From Armillaria gallica (lineage: Eukaryota; Basidiomycota; Agaricomycetes; Agaricales; Physalacriaceae): a DNA stretch of 64,000 nucleotides. The stretch is taken from positions 62,001 to 126,000 of the forward strand of contig JBANDB010000004.1 in NCBI GenBank assembly GCA_037576215.1, in the 5' to 3' direction. This document shows positions 11,947-24,479 of this stretch, in pieces; the stretch's first letter is position 1; every line of letters starts with the position of its first letter. Position numbers and translations under genes: made by a program. The notes below the pieces were generated by a model. That model made no database searches, had not been told where the DNA came from, and worked only from the letters and a program-made list of their open reading frames with translations.

Positions 11947-14227
11947 ATGTCATTAGAATCTACACAACACAAAGAATACCTAGTTGATGGTTCTAGAGCC
12001 TTTGCACTTGATCTGCCATGCACTTGTCAGCACATAAAAGGTAGCAATGAAATAGAGACTTTACCTTGTTCTCTTCACAAGTGGCAGATCTTTGTTGACA
12101 CTCTTTCACTTTTGCATTTGGGTGCCTGCATTGTTGCTCACAACAGTGGTTCACAGCTTCTTCTTTGGAGGTGGCTTTTTTTTAATGCTCTTGCAACAAC
12201 CATTCTTGAGTGGTGGTGTCTCTGGAAAGCCTGCCTCATCACTTTCACCTACTGGTGTCAGCAAATGAGTAGCAATAGGAGTTGTATGTTGGCTAGGGTT
12301 GGCAGGAGTTGCAGGGCAAGAATTGACCGGTGTCATTGGTTGCAAAGGTTTTGGTGTCAATGGATGACTGGCAATAGGTATTGTAGATCAGCTTGGGTTG
12401 GCAGGAGTTGCAGGGCAAGAAATGGTGGGTGTCATTGGTTGCGAAGGTTTGGGTGTCATAACAATAGGAGTTGTAGAGCGAGAGTTGACAGGCATCGTGA
12501 GAATTAGGTTTTGTTGAAGAGGCACTTTGGGATTGTTGATAGGGCTTGCAGCCAGGTTTGAAGAGGTGGGTGTAATGCTGCACTTGGGTAGTAGACAAAA
12601 GGTGAAGAGAGACTCTAAACCCTTCAAGAATACTGCCAAACTATACAATTCACCAAGAGTCATGTCAAATGGACTGCATAGGCCTCCTCCCAGAAAGATG
12701 AACTTATCGACATCATAATAATTGGCAGGTGTTTCAATGATGTTTTCCCAATAGAACATCTGGCTCAAAAATATATCACCTGTTGAACAGACATGAGATA
12801 ATGAGCCTAGGACCAAGTGTTGCTGTACTCATGGAAACATCCCTCGAAATGAGCTTGAAGCTGACTGATGAGGTCATTGGATGTGCAGTTCTAGGTGTCC
12901 ACATTGAAGATCTGAAGACCATCTGAATTTCAGGCTACTGTGTTGTCTTGGAGACCTAAAGATGAGTAGTTAGCATTGTGTAGAGATACAAAGATATGGT
13001 ACCTACTATTCATCAACATTTCTCCTCCCTATCAAGACCAAACATCTGCCACATCACTGAAGGACTTGACAGATTCATTACTCAGGTCAACATTGTGGAA
13101 ATGTTGGCCCAACAACTGGTCTGCATGTGCATAAAGACTGAAAATATGAGTTAGTAGAATGCAAAAGTAATACATCAGTGATACACACTGTCCAGCTTGA
13201 AAAGCAGTGGCCCCCTCAGGATTTCTCACCATGTACAACACAACAAATTCTCCACCTCCAAGAGGACCATTGATAGCCACAAGTCAGTCAAGTACATCAT
13301 TGAGGAGGTAATGGAAGTCTTTACAATTGCTAAAAACATCACTTAGCCATGCTCAGCCTTCTGAAAGCGAATACTCACACATCATGGTGCACCGTCTGAG
13401 ACTTGGCCTTCACTGCTATCTCAGCTTTTCCCTCTTCACTCAACTCCTTTCACATCCCACTCAGAGCTACCTGATATGCAGCACCAAAGTTAAATTTGGC
13501 ATTGCAAACTTTCTGAATATTGGCAGCACAAAACTGATACTGTGGGTCATCCTCCTCATCATCATCATCATCCTTCTCAGGCTCATAACCAGCAGCATCT
13601 TGCTGAGGGTTTACATTGTTGCTAGGCAGTTCCTCCTCCTCCAGAAGTAGCAGGTCATCAACATTGACATACTTGTCTGAGGCCTTGGCCACCACATGTT
13701 CTTTCCTTGTAGTATCCTTTGCCATTGCAATCAGGGCTGTGGCATGACTTGAGATTAATGCCTTGTTGGTGGTTTCAAAGAGTTGCTTGGCAGTCATCAG
13801 TTTGGCAAAGTTGATCAGCAAGTCTATGAGTTTGTCCATGCCTGAGCTGGTTTTGTTCACAATATTGGTCTTTGACTGTGTGGCAGACATAACACAAGCT
13901 TTGAAGTAATTACCCAAGTTGTTGATTTTTTTCTTCAGTCACTATTGACATTTGAGTGCAACAGCCTGGAAGAAACATCGGCTTACATACCGAAGTCCTC
14001 AACTCTCAGTAGGCCCCTGTCACCACATAATCCTTGTTTTGAACGATGTTGAGACCTCCTTGGATGATGTCTCCATTCTCATTATATTTGAGGAACATGC
14101 TCTTGATGAGCTTCATTTGATAAGCCTTCAGGGTTGTAGGCATATCCCAGAGTAGATGAGCAACTTCAGGCTTGATGATGTTGTCAATATATGCAGCCTG
14201 TTCATCTGTCCATGGAATATCTGCCAC
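11947..14227 (-). pseudogene. Decayed minus-strand gene with acidic tract and Pro/Thr-rich repeats
   Basis: Reading leftwards from 14227: a segment opening MADIPWTDEQAAYIDNI (14227-14006), then 13917-13450 with a helical region and an acidic run (EPEKDDDDDEEDD), then further fragments to about 12151 that encode Pro/Thr-rich repeats (SCPATPANPS). The opening resembles the WT-x-EQ starts of repeated hypothetical proteins seen near mushroom transposons; that is a memory-based impression only. Frames are broken between segments. Function unknown; likely transposon-associated. Confidence 0.3.
12255..12500 (-). repeat. 99-bp tandem repeat, about 2.5 imperfect units
   Basis: The word GGCAGGAGTTGCAGGGCAAG starts at 12301 and again at 12400, a period of 99 bases (33 codons). 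Translated on the minus strand each unit gives a Pro/Thr-rich segment containing MTP..SCPATPANPS. The period keeps the reading frame, so it is a coding minisatellite inside the decayed minus-strand gene. Confidence 0.6.
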
Positions 14228-14768
14228 ACACCCAACTATGATCAGTTATTATGAAGACATTTGTTAATTTATAACAAATGTATCTCTCTTCCTCTTGGTT
14301 GCTACAGGGGCAGTGGTTTGATCATCAGTACAAGCATCTTTCATTGCTGTTTTCAAACTAGAGCCTTGCAGCTTAATGTGACATGCTACACATTATCAGT
14401 GATTGACATTGCATCAGGAATACATCAGACTCACCTGCTGGCATTGGTGAACTCACCATCTTACTATTTTTCATCATGATTGTGTAGGACACCATGATGG
14501 AGGAAATCTGAATGAGCAAAGAAATCAGGAAAAGGAATCAAAGGAATTAAAGGCATTTGTGCCGGGGTTTAATAAGGTAGGATCCCATATGGCTGCCTTT
14601 GTTCAAGTCTCATGTGGCACTTATTGTTTGTCAAAATCACACTGAATGCCACTCATAGTTTATGGGTGGCTTACCTCAGTGCAGAACCAGGACATTGAGG
14701 CTTACCCAGATACAGCAGCATAACTTGGATCCACAATATCAGGTGCACCAGAAACTGTACATCAATGG
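14228..14768. other. CpG-poor spacer, left flank of the gypsy insertion
   Basis: No supported gene. It ends in the 5-base target duplication TGAAG (14769-14773) of the adjoining retrotransposon. Confidence 0.35.
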
Positions 14769-14773
14769 TGAAG

Positions 14774-15193
14774 TATTAAACCCGAACTCCTATCAAGGGT
14801 AAACAACGGCTGTCTCGCGTTTGGGCAATCACCGATGAATCCCTTAAACAATAGGTGTCAAGGCTAAGTCCCTTAGCTGTCCGCAAATTAAGTGATAGTT
14901 TCAGTATAGATTAAAGTTAGCTCGAAGCTGGTGTACATACAGTGAGAGCTACTACTTAAGTACTAGAAGTGAGGGTTCTAATAATAGGCCATGTGAAAAG
15001 GATAAAGTTTGCAAGCATATGTCATTGGAGTAAGAACCTGCAAGCATGCTATATTGAAGCGAGATTGTGTGACAATGAAGAGATAACATGGGAATGTTGT
15101 CCTGCTGCATGGATCCCCTATGATCAATGGCCTGACCGGTCCAGTTGTGAGAGATAAGATAAGATAAAGGCAGAAAATGAATAAATCGTAACA
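14774..15193 (-). repeat. 3' LTR of the gypsy element
   Basis: 420 bp, near-identical to 24480-24899. The outer edge borders TGAAG (14769-14773); the inner edge borders the polypurine tract. Differences from the partner lie mainly in CG versus TG/CA positions. Confidence 0.9.
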
Positions 15194-15206
15194 TTACCCC
15201 CTCATT
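15194..15206 (-). promoter_or_regulatory. Polypurine tract of the gypsy element
   Basis: On the minus strand AATGAGGGGGTAA lies immediately upstream of the 3' LTR start TGTTAC. This is the expected position and composition for the plus-strand DNA primer. Confidence 0.6.
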
Positions 15207-15228
15207 AAGGCAGGCATCCCGACTGCTG

Positions 15229-18200
15229 TTAAGGTATCTCTGCCGGTTCAAAGGGTGATCTCATGTCTGTTGAAGGATCGTCGTTGCCACTGAATACCTC
15301 CCATAGCGATTCTTGGTCATACCACACCTTCCTCTCCATGAATGGGTCTGTGTAAGATTGCCAGTCTTCTCGTCCATTGTTTATGGTATCGACTCGTTCA
15401 GAGAGGTATTCTTGAATGAGTTCGTTGGCATCCATGTCGCTTTCCTGTACCCAACTGTTTGATTCTGGTCCGTATCCCTTCCATTTTACGAAGTAGTCTG
15501 TCACTGTGTTTGGTGGTTCCCCTCATCTTCCTCGGACTCGACACTGTCTGCTGTTTAAGACTTTTTCGACTTCGTAATGTTCTTCGCTGTCTATGAGGTC
15601 TGGTGGTGGAGGGGGTGGTTGTTCCTGATTAGGGAATGCTGGGGGAATGTACGGTGTAAGTAGTGACTCATTGAAGGTGGGGTGGATTTTCCAGTTGGCC
15701 GGTAGGGTGAGTGTGTATGCGGAAGCCCCCTTTCTGTCCTTGATTTTGAAGGGACCCGTTCATTTGTCATCAAGCTTCTTTTTTGGTTGGGGTAGGTGAA
15801 GGTTGGATGTGTCGAGCCAAACCTTGTCACCTACCTTATAGTCGATGGCTGGGCGCTTTGACTTGTCATATTGTGTTTTCATTTGTAGTGCAGCTTTTTC
15901 GAGTGATTTCTTAGCGGAAGCATGGATTTCTTGCATTTTGGAGATGAAGGTGCTCGAGGCAGGGGTACGGAAGGGTGCGACAGGTTTCATTCCTGGCAGT
16001 ATGTCAGGGTTATGGCCATAGTTGACCTCGAAGGGACTCTTGCTGGTGGTGGAATGTGTTTGGTTATTGTGGGTGAATGTCGCAAGGGAGAGCCATTCTG
16101 CCCAATCGGTCTGGAGGTGATTGATGAACATTTGAAGGTATTTTTCAATTTCTTGGTTGACCCGTTCAGTTTGTCCATCCGTCTGGGGGTGATAGGCTGT
16201 AGACGCATTGCTTTTAATAGAGAGGAGGTCGTAGAGGTCTTTCATGAACTTCGATACGAATACAGTCCCTCTGTCCGAGATAACAACTTGGGGCATGCTG
16301 TGTTTAGCATACACCTCGTCCCATAAGATTTTTGCCCATCCTTCCGACGACAATTCTGTGGTGCATGCGACTGGAATGATTTCCTTTGAGAAACGGTCGA
16401 CGATCACAAGGATAGTGTCGTAGCCATTGCTCTTGGATAGGCCTGTCACCATGTCTACTGAGATATGAGTCCACAGACAGGAGGGTATTTCGTTGGGGTG
16501 AAGGGGGGCCACCTTTGCCTGAGTGCTGCTTTTGGTTCGTTGGCATGTTTCATAGGCTTGTACATAGGCTTCAATGTCCTTTTTCATCTTCAGCCACCAG
16601 AACTCTCGTAGCATGAGTTCCTTAGTTTTTTCGATGCCTGGATGTCCAGCAGTAATGTGGTCATGAGAGTGGGCTATGACTTCTCCTCGAAGTGCATGGT
16701 CTCGAGGGACGTAGATCCTTCCATCATACCAGACTAGCCCGTCCTTCATTTTCATGCCGCGATCATGATCGACAGAGCCGGTGATGAGCCTCCAGGCTCT
16801 GTACACTCAGAATTCGCGGATTTTGCCTGCTAATTAACGCTATTGTCCCTTCAACTGCCTTTCAGCAAACCAATGATTGCACGCACATTGATACCACTTT
16901 CATCCTATGGCAACCACTCCTTACGTGCCTTGTTATCCATCCCATCTTGCCATGCATCATAATTGCCGTACTTCATCACAGCAAGGCACCTTCGATCAAC
17001 AATCATCCCAATACAGAATTGACGCATCACTCAGAAGCACTCAGTTGATGCGCTCATTGATCACTTAATGAAAATGACATGATGGGCACGAGTACCCTCT
17101 CAGCTACGGCAATTGCAGCTACGGCAACTACAGACCATGTTTACTAAGGCTGTTACTCTGCCAAGGCCTCAAGAAAACGTTGCCCCACGCATATTCCTCA
17201 GTACGACGACTATCGCTCAGTAATCCGCAGCTAAACAGCACCTAACGATCCATGCATCGCTCAACAAAAACCATACAGTTCGCATCCATATGCAGCAACG
17301 TCAACGAGCTGCTGTTACTTTAGAAGACCAAGGACCATATGTTACCTACGATTTTTACAAAGCCAAGGCTTTACGGCCTTACTAAGTCTCGCATATATAC
17401 TCTATTTATAAATTCGTACTTGTAGTATAAAAACTAACTAGAAAACGTAGTTAGAAGGCAGTTCATCTCTAGTTGACCCCAGACTACGTCAATTACCATC
17501 ACGCTCTAGTCTATCACCAGTAAACAACATTTATTCACCATTCTACGGCAATATACCGTTTGCACCAGCATATTCTTGATCGCACATCGACTCTTGAGCT
17601 CACCAGAGTTATCTCACAGTTTTAACTGTGAAGAGTTCTTCGCTATGTGCTCTTCGCTCTTAACACTATTGGTGCACACTCATACTGTGCCAATACGTGA
17701 TCACCATGCTATACCTCACCCCCGTTATCTTTTATAGGCCATCATTGTTTCACTTTCGCACCATTGGAGTTTTTACAGTTTCACTTTCGTCATCGTTATC
17801 GTCGCCCACTTGGGTAGTCTCAGAGCAGACTTAGGATCAGTTTCAGCCAGTTTTCGTATAGTATCAGTCCCCCGAGTGGACTTGAAGGTTAGTTTGACAT
17901 AGGATAGGATCGTTTCAGTACCAGACAAGTTTTGACATCGACTCAGCACCCTCGCATCATATAGGACCAGTATCGCCACCAGTTTTCATAGTTCCATGTT
18001 TTCTCTCACCAGCCCACCCTCCGCACCTCGTTCCATGTTTATTTCACCACTCGCAGTCCCCACGCCGTTTTCTCATCGCTTCGCTCACCCACAGACTATT
18101 GCCAACCGTTTAGTCTATTCTCCATCGTTCACCCCGCTCCAATTACCATCGAGCGACGTTTTCTAGTCTCGCAGCACATTTTCTCATACAGATTCATGGT

Positions 18201-21200
18201 ATTCACATCATACCCATTTTCGTTCCCTCTCATTTCAAGAGATCCCTACCGGCTTGAAGCCATAGCATTTAGTACTCGACTACCAAGCAGTACTACTTCG
18301 CAGACTTAAAGTCGCAGTGTATTTTTGCATATAGAGGAATTGTTCTACTGCACGGAGGTTCCCCAAACCACTCGCACACATGATCACCTTGATTGCCGTG
18401 CCACTACGTTAATTAACCAAGCTCATTCCGAGTTGGTGTTGCCGTTGCCACGGAAGTCTTAGGCCCATCACCGGCAACAGTGGGATCCCAAAGGTGGGCC
18501 TTCCTGGTGGTGGTCTGCACCTTTTGGTGGGTCTCCTCGAGGGTGGGCATGATCATTGCTTGGAAGTGTTCAGGAGATAAAACAATCACCGGGTCATTGT
18601 CCCTCTGTCCCTGATCATGGTCTGCATGACGAGAGAGGAGATCAGCCTTCTTGTTGGCAGTTCCAGCTTTATGATGAAGGGTGAAATGGTATTCTGCCAG
18701 CTCGGTGATCCATCAAGCCTGTCGTCGGTTTACCTTCTGAGGCTTTCGGAAGTATTGGAGGTTTTGGTGATCTGTCCAGATCTTGAAATCCTGGTATGCA
18801 CCCATAAGGTAGTGTCTCCACTCTTCCAGTGCAAGCATGATTGCAAGTAGTTCTTTGTCATAAATCTCATAGTTGCGCTCGGTTACTGAAAGAGACTTGG
18901 ATAGGAATGAAACAGGTCTCCACTTGCCATCCTGTTCTTGGGAAAGGACTGTGCCAATGGCTCCTTCACTGGCGTCCGCCTCTACTCTGAACTTCCCCTC
19001 ATTCGTTGGTATAGTGAGCACAACGTCTTCGGCCAGTTGCCTTTTCAACTGCTCGAAGGCCTCCTGCTGAGCTTTTCCCCACCTCCATGCGTCGTTGCCT
19101 GTTAACTGAGTCATGGGCTTCACGATCTTGCTATAATTTTTTATGAATCATCAATAGAAGTTCGTGAATCCCAAAAATGACTGCAGTTCCTTCTTCTTGG
19201 TCGGTATCGGCCAATCGAGGATGCCCTTGATCTTGACAGGGTCCATCTGGATGCTGCCTTCGCTGATAATGATGCCTAGATATTCCGTTTCTAGGACTTC
19301 GAACTCGCACTTCTCGGCTTTAAGAAAGAGTTTGTGTTTCTGTAGGGTTGCCAGTACTTCCCGGGTAATTCGGTGGTGTTCCTCTTTGGTCTTTGACATA
19401 ATGAGGATGTCGTCGAGGTAGATGGTAACCTTCCCGGATGCGATGAGGTCCTTGAAAATGTTGTTCATCATCCATTGGAAGGTGGCGGACGAGTTGGTGA
19501 GCCCAAAGAACATCACCGTCGGCTCGTACAGGCCTTGGTTAGTTCTGAAGGCCACCTTCCACTCGTCCCCTGTCTTGATGCGAACATTATTGTACCCCCA
19601 TCAAACATCTAGCTTAGAGAAGTACTTGGCACCACGCAGCTTGTCCATGAGTTCTGAGATTAGAGGAAGCGGGTATTGATTTTTGATCGTCATTTCGTTA
19701 AGCTTCCGATAATCCTGAACAGGCCTTAGCTTCCCATCTTTCTTCTTGACAAAGAAGAACAGTGACGCCATGGGTGATTTGGAAGGTCTTATCCTTCCGC
19801 TGGCTAGATTTTCATCTAGGAACTTGTCCAACTCCTCCTGTTCCTCTCTGTTAAGCAGGTAGACTTTGCAGTCCAGGTTGGCATTAGTGTTTGGAATGAG
19901 CTCGATGGCGTGGTCCCATGGTTTCTGCTCTGGGAGTTCATCAAAGCTTTCTTTATCGAATAAGTCTTTGAAGTCTCGGCACCATTCAGGAACCATCTCC
20001 TCAAATGTTTTGGCTTTCTTGTCCACATTTGCCTTGGCTGCTAAGTCATTGGCTACATGTTGCATTGCCCTGATGCGGATGGCCTCCTCAAGGCTTATCG
20101 CAAGGATAGTGTCGCCTTCTTCAAGCTCCTTGTCCCACTTGTCATATGGGTCAGCATCTGGTAATGGAATCGGGGTGTGATGGCACTGGCATTGAGCGAA
20201 AATCATTTTCTCGGTCTGCCAATTGATTAGTGGGTTGTGCCTTGCTAACCAATCATGCCCGAGGAAGATGTCACGATCCTTTAGATCGGTGATGGCCAGG
20301 TCTATACTCTCGGCGTGATCTCCGATAACGATGCATAGCTGTGCGAAAGCAGTGATTTGCCCTGCACTATTTTTTGATCCGTCTGCATTATACACGGTGA
20401 TAGGCACTGCCGTTGCTCATGTGGGGATATTATGCCTTTCAACAAAAGCTTGGTCGATGGCACTACTAGCACAGCTGCTGTCAACCAGGGTGGAGGAGGT
20501 AAAGTGGGTGTGACTCCCCGGTATTTTGACTTGGACGTCGATTGTTAGGGCCTTTCCTCCGCCGCTTACTGGGCAAATGTAGCGTCTGGGTTGTCGGAGT
20601 TCGTCCATCCATTCCAGTGCATTGGCGTGCGTGGTTTTCTTCAAGCCGTCGATCATTTCGTCGACTACCTCCCCAACCCTTGTTTTATGGATCCAGTTCT
20701 TTAGGATCGCCCTCACTTCCAACTCAGTTCTTGCCTCTTTGATGCCTCGTAACGTCCACTCCGCTTCAAATAGTTGGAGCCATGTATGTGGGACCTTTTC
20801 AGTCTTCGCACCGGAACCTGACAGTTCAGCTACTGTCGACTGGGTCACCTCAGGCACTTCAGGGAGCTTTTGGGTCGCCTTTTGACTTAATTGGAAGCTA
20901 GTGTCATCTTCGTCATCAGGAACCTCCTCGATTTGTACTGGATGCCTCCTATTCACCGCCTGGGCACTAGCGGCTTCCCCCCGTTCATTGGCTGCGCAGT
21001 ATTCCTTTGAGTCATTTCTCAAGGAATTGTGTCTTGAGGATTCTTGCTGCTCCTGGGTGGGATGCAGGGTACATATCCGCTCTTGACCTCCCTGGGTGAG
21101 GCATGGGGTGCGTTTCTTGGAAGGGTCACTGCTGGCGACAGGCTCGACTTGTTCTGAAAAAATGGTTTTACCAGTCTTGCCAGTTTCTTCTGAGCCCTCA

Positions 21201-22171
21201 GGGTCCCCTGTTGCTTTCGGCGCCTCAATGTCTGCAACTACTCTCCTGGTTGTGGTCGAAGTTCCCTCCTTTGACAACCTTGCACAGCCCTCCGTCAGAC
21301 AGGGAGACGGTGTTATGGTGTTGGTCTCCGACCCCCTAGATAACGGGGGGGAACTGCCGACGGATGGGGTTGCTTCCTCAGAGTTCGAGTGAGACTCTTG
21401 CTCTGCCCCACCCAGTTGTGCATTCGTCACTGCAGCGGTCTCACTAGGAGAGGGCCTCGACTGGTGCGGCACCGTTATGGTGGGTGACACTATGGTAGGT
21501 GCCTTTTCGTCTGCTGCGTTCGCTCCTAGGGAGTTACTGGCCAGATGTTTAGCTGGTTGCGCAGTCCTGGGGTCAGCGGCCCCATCTGTCTGTTTCGATT
21601 CTTTCTTGGTTTTGTTCTCTGTAGTGAAGTCGCAAAGGGGTATATTTGAATGCGTATTGATAGCTACAGAAGTACTATGAGTATTACAACCAGGCGACGA
21701 GGGCACACCCGATGAAACCAAGTTCCTCACCGAGTCAGTTGAATTGTTTACTGCTTGGTGCCGTCTTTTACCTCCTCGACTTTCAAGTCCATTTTCTCCT
21801 TTGCTGCTACATGGTCCCAGTAATAATCGAGGCGTCGTAATGCCTTCTCCTTTGTTTTTGGCGACTTGGGGCAATCTCGTTTGAAATGTCCTACCTGCCC
21901 ACATCTGAAGCATTTTGCTTTGGCACGTACCATGTCGATGTCCATTGGCTTGCCCACCCCTCCATAAGTTGTGCCTGTTCCCGTCTGCTTCTCCGGGACG
22001 CTGCTGTGCTGCTGCTGATGCCCCTTTGTTGTCGGGGTTGTATTTGTCTTGGCCTGCTGCCTCCAATCTGTTACTTTTGCACCGCCTTTTGCATTCTCCA
22101 GTTATGGTCAATCCGTAGTATCCGCTGCTTCCACTCCTGATAGGTTGCAGGGAGAACCCCGTCTGATGCAT
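15229..22171 (-). pseudogene. pol: Gypsy pol: protease, RT, RNase H, integrase, chromodomain
   Basis: Protease near 20600-20430 (TLVDSSCASS; the usual DSG glycine is Ser). Reverse transcriptase 19990-19150 with FFFVKKKDGKLRPVQDYRKL and IYLDDILI. RNase H 19120-18600 with RVEADASEGAIG and IWTDHQNLQYF. Integrase 16760-15760 with an H..H zinc region whose first Cys is Tyr (YETCQRTK), and DDE residues in SVDMVTGL, ISDRGTVF and QTERVNQEI. Chromodomain 15600-15400 (YEVEKVL, FVKWKGYG, SNSWVQESD). In-frame TGA codons lie at 20417, 19601, 19151, 19148, 18713, 15760 and 15523 (lowest coordinate), each reading as Arg in context. The frame changes across the nested element at 16778-18474, and removing it plus one 8-base duplication (1705 bases) restores it. 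The pol frame is -1 relative to gag. Confidence 0.85.
16778..18474. mobile_element. 1.7-kb non-autonomous TIR element, copy A (nested in pol)
   Basis: The ends are inverted repeats beginning CCGGTGATGRGCCT, with a second inverted word TAATTAACG about 60 bases inside each end. An inverted copy with the same ends lies at 33000-34698. Flanking octamers are CGACAGAG (16770-16777) and CAACAGTG (18475-18482), a plausible 8-base target duplication with two differences. Its 1697 bases plus 8 exactly account for the frame change in pol. No transposase is visible, so it must have been mobilised in trans; 8-base duplications would fit a hAT-type or similar enzyme. It contains a short frame conserved in copy B (17773-17979, -). 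Confidence 0.65.
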
Positions 22172-24459
22172 AGATGATGTCTTTGGCGGACGATCGGCAT
22201 GCCTTTTTGAGTTGTGCTATCATCATCTGGTCGATCCCAATGACCCCTGCCTCGAAGGCTAGCGACTTGAACTGCTGGAAGAATAGGTCGCCATCTGGGA
22301 AAGTATTCTGGCAAAGCTTTTCCCACTGTGCGAATTTGATTTCCGTGTTTGCATCCTTCCAGAACCGTCACCTGACCTCCTTCATGAACTGCTCATATGC
22401 TGGGTAGTACTGGAACCCGTTGACGTCTCTTCCTAATTCTTGGGTGCATAGCTCCCACCACACTTGGGCGTCTTTGCCAAAGTGCGATGCACAGAAGATG
22501 ACCTTGTGGGGATGGTAGCAAAAGTACTGGTTGAAAACTGAAAAGTACATGTCGCACTGGGAAAAGAAGCGTGCAATGTCATTGGAGTCACCATTGAAGT
22601 TCTCCGGTTCCTTAACCATGTTGGGCTTCAGCGCCACCCATGGCCCCTGGTCACCTACGTTGAGGACCCATGGTGCAGGTGGGTCGGGCGGTCCAGGCGG
22701 CGCTGGGTATTGTGGTGGTGCCCACCTTTGAGGAATAACAGGTGGTACCGCCAGTGGTTCAGAGGGTGGCTGTGGTTTACTAGGTGGCTGGGGCACATTC
22801 GATGGTCCAGCACTGTCATTGGCATTCACGGCGGCGAAGAGTCTAGACTGTCCCTGTGTACCTGGTGGTCCGTACCCTCGGGGGTATGCGTGGCTTGGTG
22901 CTGTGGCAGCATAGCCTGGTTGCCACCTTGGGTATTCAGGCACGACAAGCTGTGGCGGTGGTACTGGGGGTTCGTCATCCATTGGTTCTGGCATATACGT
23001 CATCGGTGGTAGATCGAGCTGGGGCCGTTGGTACCTGGCCAGTACTTCAGCATGGTGGTCCTGATGGATCATGTTATAGGCGACACAGGCAAAATGAGCA
23101 GCTTCTTCCTTCAATATATAGCTATACCTGTAATGCGCATAATCTCTCCCAGCCAGTGTCAAGGCCCAATCTCGATCTGCTAGTAATTCTTGCCTAAAGT
23201 GCTCAAAGAGCTCTTCTAGGGATGCAGTGAGGAGGACAGCAGGGACCTGAACTAGTTTTCCTGTCGACAGGAGGTACAGCGCCCGGGCGATGGTTATCGG
23301 GGTGGTCGGCTGGGGGAGTGTTTGGGACCTCGGGGGTTGGGACGGGGCTTGGGGAAGGACTCCCTCCTTCGATGACACCATTGACATACTCTTTGACAGG
23401 GAGTATCTCGGTTCTGGAGCTATGGGCGGTGTGGTATACCATCTCTCCCCGGTCATCAATATTGGGGTAGTCGCTCGCCTCGGTTCTTCCTGCCTCGACA
23501 TCGATTCTTCTGAACTCTGCCACTCGCTCTGCTTCTGCTCTTCTCCTTTTGTGGCCATACCAGTTGAGTCCCTGCTCATCGACCTGGAGATGCGGGTCGA
23601 GCTCCTGCACGATGTCAACTGCCAATCTTGGCGGCTCCCTTCTTTGCCTTGGAATGGTGAGCCTGTTCGAGGTCTCTGGATCTCCTCGAGGGGGGAACTC
23701 AGGCATCGAAGACTGTCCAGTGGGGACCGGGAGAGTGGGAGATCGTGTTGTGATTCGTACTGGGGTATCCCAGTAGTGAGGGGCGGCATAGGGATTTGGG
23801 TGGTAGGGGAAGTAGGCAGTAAGGGGAAGGTTGAGGTTGTCCCAGATGAGGTCAAGCTCAGAAGTGGAACTGACGCGAATCTCGTAGGGGTCCAGGGCAG
23901 CTGCTGGTACTCTGCTACTCCCAGGATGACCGCTGGCAGGTTGCTCTGCAGCTCGGGATGCGCTAGGGCCTGCTTGCCCCAAGCCAAGTCAGATGAGGTA
24001 CCTTGCCAGGTCTGCGGCGGTAGGAACGTCTCGTGTTGCTGGATGGGGGGTAGTGCCGGCAGACTGGTGAGGGGAGGGTGGGTTGGTAGAAAGCTCGATA
24101 AAGGGGAGCCTTGCTCCGGAAGTATCTCCATTGCTTCCTTCCTGAACACCAACTTCCACCTCCCCAGGAACGTCTTCTTCATCTCTCCCATCGAGGCTAG
24201 AGTGCTCGTCGATGGCTGGGGCTCGTGGCGGTAAGGGTGGGTAGAAGTGTGCCGGTGGTGGCTGCTGTGGGAGGACATAGTTTAGAGGTGGTGGAGGGTA
24301 TTGAATTCTTCTGTTGCATCTGCGACGAGTTATTCTTTGGTAGTGTACAATAGCCAATACAAGCGTGGCTGAGAAAAATGCTAGTCTGACACCGAGGTAA
24401 ATTGCAGATAGTAGAATCTCGAGTGTCGTCGACATCTGTAGGCTCCAGTTAAGGAGCAA
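21748..24459 (-). pseudogene. gag: Gypsy gag polyprotein with CCHC zinc knuckle
   Basis: Begins near 24459-24435 with a hydrophobic N-terminal segment (IYLGVRLAFFSATLVLAIV), then long Pro-rich disordered sequence. The capsid-like core is at about 22620-22300 (KEPENFNGDSNDIARFFSQC and DAQVWWELCTQELG). The nucleocapsid has CFRCGQVGHFKRDC near 21910. It ends TKQ-stop at 21748. Breaks: TGA at 23989 (after ARYLI) and at 22368 (before RFWKD), both reading as Arg, and frame changes near 23.3 kb and 22.1 kb. The second shift returns to the starting frame, so the two indels compensate. The membrane-like N-terminal segment is unusual for Gag. Confidence 0.75.
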
Positions 24460-24479
24460 GGGGTAAGCTTCAAGCTAAT

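Noticed and set aside
16800..18430. Solo LTR nested in pol
   Set aside because: The inserted DNA does not start TG/end CA, and its ends are inverted repeats (CCGGTG..), so a TIR element is a better description.
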